Shown here piece by piece: positions 1 to 10,513 of a stretch of 64,000 nt of DNA (positions are counted from its first letter, which is position 1; each line of letters begins with the position of its first letter). Below the pieces are notes generated by a model. The model saw only the letters and a program-made list of their open reading frames with translations, was not told the origin of the DNA and made no database searches. Made by a program: the position numbers and the translations under genes. Source of the DNA: Pontederia crassipes (Eukaryota > Streptophyta > Magnoliopsida > Commelinales > Pontederiaceae); NCBI GenBank assembly GCA_030549335.1, contig JAUKPH010000017.1, positions 11,121,501 through 11,185,500 on the forward strand, given 5' to 3'.

Positions 1-1738
1 TCAAAGAGAAATAATTTAAAAATATTAGAAAATAAAATAAGATAGATGAAGGCTATAGGTACTTGATGTCCAAAAATATATATATATTACCTTCAATTAG
101 TATTAGAAGATTAATCTGATTAAGTCAATAGTTGATTAAAATAAAATTTTAATATTTTTAATTTAGATGCTGTGGTGTTTTCTTTACTTTATTGAATACA
201 ATGTTAATCTATTTTAATTGTTTAAAATAGTAAGATAATATATATATATATATGCTCTTGTTAATTTGTAATAAAATAAAATAAAAGGGGCAAAGCTGCC
301 GTTGGCTGCCCGGTGGGACGCCGCCAAGCGATGGTTTCGTAGATGAAGGCCTGCATCGTTGCCGCCTATGCGCGAACGTCATGCAGCCGTGGACGTCGAA
401 GTTGTCGCGCTCGCAGATCGAGGGCCACTGTTGATCGTCGACTCTGCTGACCGCTCAATCATCGATGATTGTCGTCGTCATAGCACATGCGTCGTCATCG
501 CTACCCCACGTGATGGTCATGCAAGCGTGGTCCGCCATCATCGGTTGCTGCCGCACACCTGTCATTCGTCGAGACAGCAATCGACAACGTTGGCCTAGCA
601 CATGTCTAGGCAGTGATCACTGCTGCTCAATCATTGGATGCTGCCACTGCAAAGGATAGTCGCTGTTGCGCGAAGGTTGCATCTGCCACCTCCATTGTCG
701 CCATTTCCAGTCGATCGTCCCACCGATTGCTCGATCGTCGACGACTACCGCCGCCTATGATTATATATATTCTGTTAATCTATAATAAAATAAAATAAAA
801 GGGGGAAAAGTTATCGCTGGCTTTCAGGTGGCACGCCGAACTATGCCAGGTCGCCGCTGGCCATCGGCATGGGACGCCGCTGGCCTTTGGCATGGGACGC
901 CGCTGTCGAGCGATGGTTGTACAGTCGAAGGCCTGGCCGCCATGAATTATTTGTTTCCATCTTCATCTTCAAAAAGGAAAGTGATCTTCTTCCCACTTTC
1001 ATAATTTTCTCATAGTGACTTCATTAATATAAAAATTTAACTTTGAATTGTATAATTAATGCTTCAATTACATGCTACAGACATCTCAAACTGGGAAAAA
1101 ATGACATAAAATAACAAAAAAATGAGAAAAAAGATAAACATAAATGATGGGTTGAAAAAATTTGAAACATTAAATAGATTAGTGAGCCCCCTCCCTGTTT
1201 CCCAGCTGGCGCGCACAGAGAAGGGGGCTCGCCCCATCTGCGACTTCATCGGTGCGAACTCGTAGATGCCGAAAGGGGGAGCCTCAACCTCCGACGGAGG
1301 TCGTAGAGAAAGACCCCCCCCCCCCCCCCCCATCGAGACACCGACTTAGAGACTCCCTTTTGTGACCTCTCGCCGGAGGGGGTGATCCTCCCCCCTCCTC
1401 TGGAGACGTTGACAAAGAAAAGAGGGGCCTCACCCTCCCTCTGCGACCTTCCGCCGAAGTCGAACTGGCGAAGTCGGGGGGAGCCCTCTCACTCCCCTTT
1501 TTATGCCGGTGCACACAAACAAGGGGGCTTGCCTCCCCCCTCCCTTTACGACTTTGCTAGTTTCACACCAATGAAGTCGCAGAGGGGAGGAGCGCCGATG
1601 AGCGCAAGAGGCCGGAGCAGCAGCCGGTGTGAGTGTGCGTCCTTCCGAGATGGAGGGCAGTATGCGTGGAGGGCAATTTATTATCATTATATTATTATTT
1701 AAATTTAAATTTATTATTTTGTATTTATTTTATTTTAT
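1..1738. repeat. Segmental duplication, copy 1, distal part
   Basis: This stretch matches 10514-12300 almost base for base, starting at window base 1, so the left edge of the duplication lies outside the window. It holds AT-rich ends and two GC-rich islands (about 290-950 and 1180-1660). The first island contains an internal repeat: an A/T run of TAAAATAAAA followed by GGGGCAAAG and a GC-rich block occurs near 275 and again near 790. The second has long C and G tracts. Open frames here are low-complexity, differ between the two copies and resemble no family I know, so no gene is called. Confidence 0.85.
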
Positions 1739-1757
1739 TAATAATTTACTAATGTGA

Positions 1758-2696
1758 TTTTATTTTACTAATGAATTTCCTATAGGAATTGGCCTACATC
1801 AAGGATCAACTTTAAGCCCGTATCTATTTAACTTAGTTATCGATGCTATAACCGAGAGTATCACAGAGGAGGTACCTAAGTGCATGCTATTTGCGGATGA
1901 TATAGTACTTTTAGCGGATTCAAGAGAAGAGATTAATACAAAATTGGAAATATGGAGAAATACGTTGGAGTCAAAGGGTTTTCGTTTAAGTAGGAATAAA
2001 ACAGAATATATGCATAGCAATTTCACAAATAAACAACTTAGAGACGATTTGAAAGTTAGGTTAGGGGAGGATATAATTCCTCAAGTGACAAAGTTTAAAT
2101 ATTTAGGATCAATTGTAAGACAAGATGGTGAGATTGATGACGATGTTAATCATAGAATTCAAGCTGGTTGGTGTAAGTGGAGGAAAGCCACTGGAGTTCT
2201 TTGTGATAGAAAAGTACCCAATAAAGTTAAAGGAAAATTCTATCGTACTGCTATAAGGCCAGCAGTGTTATATGGTAGTGAATGTTGGGCTATGAAGGGA
2301 CAACATGAACGTAAAGTGGGGGTAGCCGAAATGAGGATGTTGAGATGGATGTGTGGTCATACAAGATTAGATAAGATTATGAATGACCATATACGTGAAC
2401 GAGTCGGAGTGGCTCCTATTAGTGAGAAAATGGTAGAGAATCGTTTGAGATGGTTTGGTCATGTTCAGAGAAGACCATTAGATGCGCCAGTAAGAAGAGT
2501 AGATCAAATAATCTGGAGTCCGATTAAAAGAGGGAGAGGGAGGCCAAGGCGGACACTTGGCGAACTAATAGAGCAAGATCTATTGGTGAATAATATACCG
2601 AAAGGTTTGGTTACTAATAGAGCGGAATGGCGTCGTATGATCCATGTAGCCGACCCCACCTAGTGGGATAAGGCTTTGTTGTTGTTGTTGTTGTTG
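1758..2696 (+). mobile_element. RTE-clade non-LTR retrotransposon, 5'-truncated
   Basis: A frame open from about 1761 to a stop at 2661-2663 encodes the C-terminal part of a LINE reverse transcriptase. It reads GLHQGSTLSPYLFNLVID, then the catalytic FADD box near 1887-1898, then the thumb and C-terminal region with RLRWFGHVQRRP and GRGRPRRTLGE. This domain order, the very short 3' UTR and the TTG-repeat tail (about 2676-2696) are typical of plant RTE (BovB-like) elements. A 19-nt direct repeat ending in ACTAATGTGA (1739-1757 and 2697-2715) flanks it as a target-site duplication. The paralogous site near 12300 carries one copy and no insert. Endonuclease and N-terminal RT are absent, so this is a dead 5'-truncated copy. 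Confidence 0.93.
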
Positions 2697-2715
2697 TAAT
2701 AATTTACTAATGTGA

Positions 2716-3089
2716 AGGATCGTCCATGTGATGGAGAGAGAATGTCATCAAGTCAGTTGGGCAATGGACAACGTAATGATGAAAAAATGTTAAAATTGAA
2801 GGTTATTTAACGTAATTTACCCTATATTTATTGTACCAAAAAGATACATGTAACTTTTTTAGAAAACTATCCGTTAATGTTATTAACAATATTATTTCTT
2901 GTAGTGAAAGCGTCATCTAATTTACATACCCCGGATAGTGTCATTTAGTTTAAGTACCTGTTTGTATTGTTAAGATTTGTTAAATTAATACTGTTGCGGT
3001 GGTTATAATATTTTTCTGTTCTTTAGGAAATTTCATCTACCAGCATCCAAAGATTATATAGTGTCATACTGATACTTTGAACTATAAAG
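2716..3089. repeat. Segmental duplication, copy 1, middle part
   Basis: Non-coding AT-rich sequence collinear with about 12315-12690 of copy 2. No gene is visible. A shortened version is also present at 7310-7440. Confidence 0.7.
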
Positions 3090-3678
3090 CATGGTTGTCA
3101 GACCCGGCCCGGCCGGTCGGACCGGTTTTCGAGACGTAAAATGGTCTGGGGGTCGGTCGAAATTCGAGGACGGGTTTGATCCACTTTGACCCGGTCAAAA
3201 CACGGGTTCAACCGGCCGATCCGACGGGTTTAACTGACCCGGCCCGAGTCATTGAAATAAAAAAAATTAAAACATAAATAAAATTATTAAAAAATTAAGA
3301 TATATTATATATATATATATGTATATATATCATGAAATTTACATTTTAATGTCCTCTTGTCACGTATTTAATTTTTTCACTATTATTTATTTATAGTTAC
3401 CTCACAAGAATTTTTTATTTATGTTGATTACTTAATTTATTATATTATTTAATATGAATTATTTTATTTTAATTTATTATACTATATTTTATATTTTTGT
3501 TAAATAAGATATTATATATTAATAAGATTATAACAATCTCTTTAACTTTTTTTATTTTTTTATTAATTTATATTATCCGGTCCGATCATTCGGTTTGACC
3601 CGATCCGACTGGTCCGATTGATCCGACCTGACTCGTTGATTAATCTGAGTTGACGGCCGGATCGGGTCTTATAACATT
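3090..3678. mobile_element. hAT-like MITE present only in duplication copy 1
   Basis: A 589-bp insertion with GC-rich ends full of CCGG and GACCCG motifs and an AT-rich core without coding capacity. It is flanked by 8-bp imperfect direct repeats CTATAAAG (3082-3089) and CTTTAAAG (3679-3686). The matching site in copy 2 (12683-12690) has one CTATAAAG and no insert. The termini (CATGGTTGTCAGACC and, reversed, AATGTTATAAGACC) are imperfect inverted repeats. The 8-bp duplication suggests hAT mobilisation. A relative lies at 56371-57063. Confidence 0.72.
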
Positions 3679-4156
3679 CTTTAAAGGATGGGATACATGC
3701 AAAGACTTGATACATCATGATATATTAAAAGGTCAGATCAAATGACAAGCAATTGATTACATATATCTCAGAACCCGCTAGGTGGCCATTATTTTGCTGC
3801 TGTCTTGGGGATGCCAAACAACGAATAATCACGAGATTATATGGGAGAGAGAAAGTGTGAAGGAAGATCACATTTTGAACCCCCAAACTTATATTACTGG
3901 GCAGAATATCCAAGTCTAAGGCTCCCAAATAACAGAAATATTCAGATTGTGGTACCAGGTACATATCACGGAATTACTAAAATTCTCAAGAATGCAAGCT
4001 GGCTTGGAATGCATGAACTGAACTGAAGCTTCCGTAAACTTAGCTCAGCAAAATACCACAGCGTGAACTTAACCTTATATGCAAGAGATCGGGATAGGGA
4101 TAGCCAAGAGATGTTTGATTTCAGCCTTCTCTCGTTTATACGAAGAGTCACCACGC

Positions 4157-4223
<67 letters not shown>

Positions 4224-4787
4224 CTTTAATCTTACATGATTGGAAAATTAGAAAAAAAAAGGGTAATAGTTTGTTAAGAAGTTTGCAGCAGAATACTTGC
4301 TTGATTAACGGTATATAAGTTGTATTATTATTAGGTGCATATATACGTACATATATATATATATATATATTTAAACCCAAATGAACTGTAAAATATATTA
4401 AATAATTTTTAAAACACATTTATTTATATGTGAAATCAGTAACAGAACCATACTCCAAATTCAGGGGGACCAACTATATATACTTCAATATATATCTTCA
4501 TATTTTTACTCATATATAAAACATACTATATAAGCACGTCAAAAATTTAGAGGGGGTCAAGCCCCCCCTCCCCAAAAAAAAAAAAAGGTCTAGTTCCGTC
4601 CTTGTGTGCAATAATATGTAAATATTCAGCGAGTAATTTAAATTTCACATCTTCTAAAAGTGGACGGCTTAGAATAAATCTTCGACTCAAATTTTTCAAA
4701 CAATAAACTGATATACTCAAAATAAGTACCGTTATTCCATGGATAATTGAACTATTGCTCAATAATCAAGCAGCAGCACCAAATTAA
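3679..4787. other. Non-coding flank of S-protein copy A
   Basis: Bases 3679-3770 and 4370-4787 are collinear with copy 2 (12690-12770 and 12805-13206). The roughly 600 bp between them, including the TC microsatellite, are missing from copy 2. No gene is recognised. The 114-residue open frame over the microsatellite is only an Arg-Glu dipeptide artefact. Confidence 0.6.
4158..4219. repeat. (TC)31 microsatellite
   Basis: An uninterrupted 62-bp TC run in the copy-1-specific part of the duplication. Length is likely to vary between individuals. Confidence 0.95.
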
Positions 4788-5250
4788 TTAAGGAGGATGC
4801 TCCGGATGACGATTAAAATCATACATAAAATCCCAAGCCCAATTGTTATTGTTCAACCCGTAGATTCCATCCGTCTCCATCGCCCACCAGCACTTGATAC
4901 AATTGTTGTCGTCCCTCTTGGAATTGTAAGCGTCAAAACTAACATCCATCGGCTGCCAGTCCTTCCAGCGGGCGTGGCACCAAAAGTCCGTGTTCCTGAA
5001 GAAGTTCGACCGGAACTTCCACGTTAGCGATTCATGGAAGTTCAGGACGTGCTCGCCGAGATCATCGTCTTTGGATTGGCAGCGGATGTACAACTTCACT
5101 CCCTTGCCCAAATAGTTGGTAACGTTTACGTACCGAACCCGAAGGATTAGGTCGGCAAGAGAACACTCTCCGAGTGGAACATGGAATGAGAGGATGATGA
5201 GAGGAGGAAAGAGGAGGGCCGTGAGAAGATAGGAGATATGTAGAAGTCAT
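4788..5250 (-). pseudogene. S-protein homologue copy A, frameshifted signal peptide
   Basis: The mature part is that of a plant self-incompatibility S1-family (SPH) protein: a small secreted beta-sandwich protein with conserved cysteines. Visible marks are NYLGKGVKLYIRCQSKDDDLG, FWCHARWKDW and CIKCWWAMETDGIYG, with a stop after EHPP. The mature frame is open back to 5246, where an in-frame TGA stands, and it contains no upstream ATG. The only plausible ATG (5250) opens the signal peptide in another frame. Alignment with copy C shows one extra base near 5231, which breaks the frame between signal and mature domain. The body is nearly identical to copy C. It is probably a recent pseudogene, though a sequencing error of one base cannot be excluded. 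Confidence 0.82.
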
Positions 5251-5261
5251 TGTAATTGAAT

Positions 5262-5526
5262 TAGCTGACACAAGTTGATAAGTATTTTATTGACTAAAAT
5301 TTATTTTAAAAAATAAGTAATTATATGTTTAAATAAAATTATTTATATTAATAACAATAAATTAGTTATGATACAACTAACTGATTTATTTAAAAAAAAT
5401 AAGTAGTCCTCTTCATGTTTATTTTTTGTAGCTTATAAGTAGATTTGATATCTCTTTATCCGTCATTTTTTAAAATTATCAAACACTAAATTTTTTACAA
5501 ACTAAATTACAAGCTTAGCCAAATGA
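5262..5526. mobile_element. MITE in the 5' leader of S-protein copy A
   Basis: About 265 bp of AT-rich DNA bounded by TTAGCTGACACAAG on the left and AAGCTTAGCCAAA on the right, the imperfect ends of a common plant family whose tips read GTTTGGCTNAGCT. It is inserted about a dozen bases upstream of the ATG of copy A. TGAATT occurs at both edges. Copy C lacks the element and runs straight from its leader into the same flank (TTTGTCCTC), while copy B carries it. Confidence 0.65.
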
Positions 5527-6651
5527 ATTTGTCCTCTACTCCCCAACAATTAAGATCCTTTATATATATTAGGATTATTTTGAAACACTTTAATACACTC
5601 CAAAATGACTGCAATATATTTACTGTAACAATACATTTATCTTTCACCATTACTAAATTTTATATATTTAATTGTTAATAAATGAAAAGAAGATCATTAT
5701 TTGTTTAGATAGTACCATTTTTTAGGTTACAAATAATTTCTCTTTGTTATGATGCTGTGAATATTTTTTTTTAAATATATTCGGTGATTATTTTTTTCTG
5801 ATTTGTAAAATAATTAAAAATACATATTAAAAATGCTTATTGAGAAGTCGTTAAGAGGTTTTAAATAATAATATTTATTTATTCCTGAATATTACTATGC
5901 ATCGTACAATTTTTACTAAGATACCCTTTATAAGTTAAAGTTTATAATGACATAGTGATCATGCATGATTGATAATTGTTAATTGATATTGATTGGTCTT
6001 TTGACATCTTTCTTAATTTTCTTTATTGATTCATGGCTATATTGATTTATTAATTTATTGATTATTAAGTTCCTATCTCATTGTTCTATTCAATGCTCTA
6101 TTGGTTATTGTATCATATTGTTGTTGATTTATGAAGCACTATTGATTATTATTATGGTTAGACCCTATATACTGAGTATTTTATACTCATAGATTTTCTC
6201 TTGCATCTAGATTCATGTAGGTGAGATGATGATAGAGGATGGTGATGCAGATGGTTATAGATTGTGTCATACTAGTTTTATTTATTAGTTACTATTTTTT
6301 CAAATTTTTAATATTGTGGAGTCATGGACGTTTTGAACTCCTTGTCATGATAAATTTTTAGATGTTCCTATTATTATTTTCACATTTTATAGTTTATATT
6401 TTTGCAAAATTTTTTTATATTGAATTGAATAACGTTTCTGCGACAACTCTGAGCACATAAAAGACACATGAGTCTTGGGGTGTTACAACAACATTACTTA
6501 TGTCACCACGTTGAACCCTCGCCGAATTTTTTTTGAATCACCAAAACCTCATCAGAAATGGAAATCAAAATCCTATTGGTTGCGTAGAGATCGACAAACA
6601 AGTGCATAATGCCCTAGGAAGACGATGAAAGGGCAAAGGTGTTGTAGCAAT
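5527..6651. other. AT-rich intergenic DNA, no gene seen
   Basis: Bases 5690-5860 resemble a unit of the tandem array at 13826-14000 (TTGTTTAGATAGTACC onward), so the duplicated block extends past the S-protein copies in diverged form. The remainder is AT-rich with no open frame of substance. Confidence 0.5.
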
Positions 6652-6991
6652 TAAGGTTGTCAAGATTGAAATTTTATATAAGATCGAATCATGAGATGGA
6701 ATCGAGAATAACTTAAATTACACTTTACTAAGTCCTATTTTTACCAATTCTTAAGCCAAATTATTTCAAAATGTTATGAAAACAAATAATATATATTAAA
6801 TTTCATCTAAATTATTTATCATTATGATGAATATACTTTTTAGTAGTTAAAATAATTATATAAATCATATGAGATCGTATAAGAACGTAAGATCATGTTA
6901 TCAAAATTAAAATCATATTATCCTCGAGATAAGATCTAAATCGATAAGGGGAGTAGATCTTAAAATCACAATTGAGATCTTAACAACCCTA
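6652..6991. mobile_element. hAT-like MITE
   Basis: A 340-bp AT-rich insert beginning TAAGGTTGTCAAG and ending CTTAACAACCCTA, which gives terminal inverted repeats of 13 bp with 3 mismatches. It is flanked by 8-bp direct repeats GTAGCAAT (6644-6651) and GTAGCAAC (6992-6999). Repeated AAGATC/GATCTTA motifs lie near the ends. There is no coding capacity. A diverged relative is at 54222-54645. Confidence 0.72.
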
Positions 6992-6999
6992 GTAGCAAC

Positions 7000-7309
7000 T
7001 AATCCTAACGGTTGACTCTTTTTAACCGTTGCATTAATTCTTAAAGGGCCATCTCGTCCTTAGCATTTTTTAACTTTTTGACTCTTCGTATCTTTTATTA
7101 AATTATTTTCTTGGGCCGTCAGAGTGCTCAAACGGCCGGGTGGTTAACCTACAAAGTTTGACTCGCATTCTTTTTTGGCCCGTATAACCCTTGCTTACCA
7201 ATAAATTTTCTTAGATACTTTTCTATTATTAACGTTGTATAATAATAATTGTTTCAAAGTACTTCTCGAGTTATTTTTAATCATTAAATCTGTTAGAGAT
7301 CATATAGTT
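7000..7309. other. Non-coding intergenic DNA
   Basis: No gene, repeat or regulatory signal was recognised in this short AT-rich stretch. Confidence 0.4.
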
Positions 7310-7592
7310 ATTGTACCAGAAAGATAAAAAAAAGACTATCGTTAATATTATTAAAAAGATTACTTTTTGTAATGAAAGGGTCATCTAATTTACATTTACC
7401 TACCTGCTTGTATTCTTAGGATTTGTTAAATAAATTGTAAACATTCAGTGAGTAATTTAAATTTCACATCTTAAAACAAATCCTCGACTCAATTTTTTCA
7501 AACAATAAACTGATGTACTCAAAATAAGTACCGTTATTCCATGGATAATTGAACTATTGCTCAATAATCATGCAGCAGCAGCACCAAATTAA
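7310..7592. repeat. Collapsed copy of the S-protein 3' flank
   Basis: Bases 7310-7435 match 2833-2990 of copy 1, and 7436-7592 match 4619-4787. The approximately 1.6 kb between those points in copy 1 is absent here. The S-protein copy B unit is therefore an internally deleted version of the same duplicated block. Confidence 0.7.
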
Positions 7593-8044
7593 TTAAGGAG
7601 GATGCTCCGAATGACGATTAAAATCATACATAAAATCCCAAGCCCAATTGTTATTGTTCAAGCCGTAGATTCCATCCGTCTCCATCGCCCACCAGCACTT
7701 GATACAATTGTTGTCGTCCCTCTTGGAATTGTAAGCGTCAAAACTAACATCCATCGGCTGCCAGTCCTTCCAGCGGGCGTGGCACCAAAAGTCCGTGTTC
7801 GAGAAGAAGTTCGACCGGAACTTCCACGTTAGCGATTCATGGAAGTTCAGGACGTGCTCGCCGAGATCATCGTCTTTGGATTGGCAGCGGATGTACAACT
7901 TCACTCCCTTGCCCAAATAGTTGGTAACGTTTACGTGCCGAACAGGGAGGATTAGGTCGGCAAGAGAACACTCTCCGGGTGGAACATGGAACGAGAGGAT
8001 GATGAGAGGAGGGTCGTGAGAAGATGGAGATATGTAGAAGTCAA
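7593..8044 (-). pseudogene. S-protein homologue copy B, start lost and 10-bp deletion
   Basis: An S1-family mature domain nearly identical to copies A and C, including IRCQSKDDDLG, FWCHARWKDW and CIKCWWAME, and ending EHPP. The codon matching the ATG of copy A is TTG here (8042-8044). Relative to copy A, 10 bp of a CT-rich stretch are missing from the signal-peptide region (near 8006-8012), between short CCTC repeats, which shifts the frame. The mature frame is open upstream but has no ATG. A secreted product is therefore not expected. The lesions differ from those of copy A, so the two copies decayed independently. Confidence 0.82.
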
Positions 8045-8627
8045 TTAGCTGATACAAGTTGATAAATATTTTATTGGCTAAAATTTATTTTAAAAAATAA
8101 ATAATTACGCGTTTAAATAAAATTATTTATATTAATAATAATAAATTAGTTATGATACAACTAACTGATTTATTTAAAAAAAATTGGTCATCATCATACT
8201 TAGGAATTGTTTGGCTAAGCTTATAAGTCACTTATAAGTTAGTTTAAAAAAATCTCAACGTTTGATAACTTAAAAATTTGACTGACAAGGAGATATCAAA
8301 TCTATTTATAAGTAAAAAAAAATAAGCAGGGAGAGGGGTGCTTATTTTCTTTTTAAAAAATAAGTCAATTAATTATCTCACAACTAACTAGTTGTTATTA
8401 ATATAAGTAGTTTTATCCAAACGTGCAACTGCTTATTTTTAAAAAGAAGTTTCAGTCAATAAAATACTTATCAGCACTTCAACTTATTAATTATTCTGTA
8501 TCAGCTAAGCCAAACGGGCCCTTATTTTTTGTAGCTTATAAGTAGATTTGATATCTCTTTATCCGTCATTTTTCAAAATTACCAAACACTAAAATTTTTA
8601 CAAACTAAATTACAAGCTTAGCCACCA
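8045..8627. mobile_element. MITE in the leader of copy B with a related MITE nested inside
   Basis: The outer element matches 5262-5526 and abuts the former start codon of copy B. At about 8205-8520 a second element of the same family is inserted. Its ends read TTGTTTGGCTAAGCTTATAAG and, reversed, CCGTTTGGCTTAGCTGATAC, which form an imperfect inverted repeat. The core is AT-rich and non-coding. Confidence 0.6.
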
Positions 8628-8634
8628 GATGCCC

Positions 8635-8880
8635 CAGAACTACCTACGCTCATATGTTTCCAACTACTACCAAGTTTCCTAACTACTTTATTAGCATTTT
8701 GAACTGAGGTATGTGTTTTTACGAGAGCAATAATGTCTGGTCTATGAGTTTATTAATATCAATTAGTTTGTCACGTATCTTGCTCCTGAGAGCACCCTTG
8801 TAGTTCATGTGATGAATCAGAATTGTTTGGGGCATCATGAACATGATCTCAAATAGCGAAGGGAGTATTAGCAAGCTTTA
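8635..8880 (-). pseudogene. LINE (L1-type) endonuclease remnant
   Basis: The minus strand gives short fragments in different frames. One reads KTHTSVQNANKVVRKLG followed by SSWKH, which resembles the VETHTSGRKADRVIRKLG stretch found after the first beta strand of the apurinic endonuclease domain of plant L1 LINEs. Another fragment upstream reads MNYKGALRSKIRDKLIDINK. There are stops and frame changes. The assignment rests on one short motif and is tentative. Confidence 0.35.
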
Positions 8881-10513
8881 GAGTGGTTTGTTTATTGTAT
8901 TTACTTGCTCTATTTTTAGATTACTTGCACCTAGTGTGAAGCTCTGGAACAGGTGAGAAGCGCCGTGTGGCCTTGCGCCTTCGTCCCCTTCACGAGGTGA
9001 TCAACTCATATCATACTCTTCCTCTTTCGGGTCTTCTAGGTCTTCTGAGGGATCATCCGACAAGCCTTCTTCTCGGACTTCTTGGCGCACGAGGTCGTCG
9101 TGAGATCTGGAATCAATGACGTGGATGACTTAAACTGATGTGAATTAGAGTTAATAAAATTGTGTATATTATTAAGGAGTTACAGGAAAAATTAGTAGGT
9201 GCGGAAGTTACACAACATATAGGTGATTCGGTGCATTAGGAACAGAAGTTACACAACATATAGGTGAATCGGTGCATTAATTGGATGGGTCATATGGATG
9301 TGAAACACTTAGGGTGTGTTTGGTATGAAAATTTTGAGAGAAAGTTAATTCTTGAGAACTAATCGATTTGATAGAAAAGTTTGGGTTCGTGTTTGGATGA
9401 AAAAATGTAATGATGAGGATTTAAAAAAGATTTGATAGATAAATTTTAGTGGGTGTTTGGATAAAAAAATAAGAATTAAGAATATAATTTATTATTTTAT
9501 GAGGTATAAAATTATAGTAAATAAAAATATATAATTAATATTATAATTTATTTTTTTTTTATTAAATCTTTTAAATGTTATTAATATTATCATTTACGTA
9601 AATCTCAAAAACCAAATATAATATAATGTTTTTTATAAAAATAATTGAACAGTTTAATTAATATGTTTATTAATTATTAGAACTAACTATTTTATATTTT
9701 TTAATTAATAACATTTAATAAATTGTTTTATAAGATGACTAATAATGTATTAATAGATAACTAACTAATATATACTTACATTACAAAATAATTAACAAGT
9801 AGATGAAGTTGCGGAACTAAAATACAAGAAAACAAATGTGAAAATATCACAGCAGAAAAGACAGAAAGCCAAATAATAATAATAATAATAAGTTCTGGCA
9901 AGAATTTTGGCAAGAACTTTTGGCTAAAAATTCAAGTCATGTGATGAAAATTTTTCAAAGTTCTTGTCAGTAGAACTTGAGTAAGTTCTGCCCAAGTTTT
10001 GCACAACCTTAAAAAAAAAGATAACTTACAATGACGTAACGACAGTCTTTTCATCAACTTTATATTTATACTAGTTTAACTCAATCGCACTTCGCTTAAT
10101 TTAAATTTATCTAAAAATATGTTTAAATATAAAATATAAAATTTATTTTTTATTATCAATTATAATATATAAATAATATTTTTTAAATATATATTATATC
10201 TATGAATATCTTACAATTTGAATTAAAACAAATATTAGTTTAGTTTATATTTTAAACATTTAATATGTTTATAAAAAATATCATATTTTTCACAATATTA
10301 GAAAAAGTGTTATTTTGCATTCATGATTAACATATGTGCTATTTCAAATTTAAATATAATTATAACTCTTCATATCTACTTTAATGGAGTAAATAAGATA
10401 TAAAATATGTGACTTTTAAAATTCAATAATAATTATGACTTGTTACAATTAACTAAAAATAATTTATATAATTAATTATCATATTTTTTTATTAAATAAT
10501 TTTATGCATGAAA
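8881..10513. other. Intergenic DNA between S-protein units
   Basis: A moderately GC-rich patch lies at 8940-9120 (no recognisable protein). A segment starting GGGTGTGTTTGG near 9311 looks like the end of a hAT-type MITE, but no partner end was found. The rest, 9480-10513, is AT-rich with no gene. Confidence 0.4.

Noticed and set aside
4075..4419. Open frame rich in Arg-Glu dipeptides over the TC repeat
   Set aside because: It is the translation of the (TC)31 microsatellite, with no family similarity.
4797..5027. Plus-strand 76-residue frame, repeated at 7602 and 13216
   Set aside because: It is the antisense shadow of the S-protein mature domain; conservation is explained by the minus-strand gene.
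4788..5111. Short copy A protein beginning at Leu-Gly-Lys-Gly
   Set aside because: The initiator would be TTG in the middle of the mature domain; there is no ATG in frame.
7593..8057. Apparent intact 154-residue S-protein copy B
   Set aside because: The apparent first Met is a TTG codon and the N-terminus does not align with the signal peptide of copy C; start loss and a 10-bp deletion make it a pseudogene.
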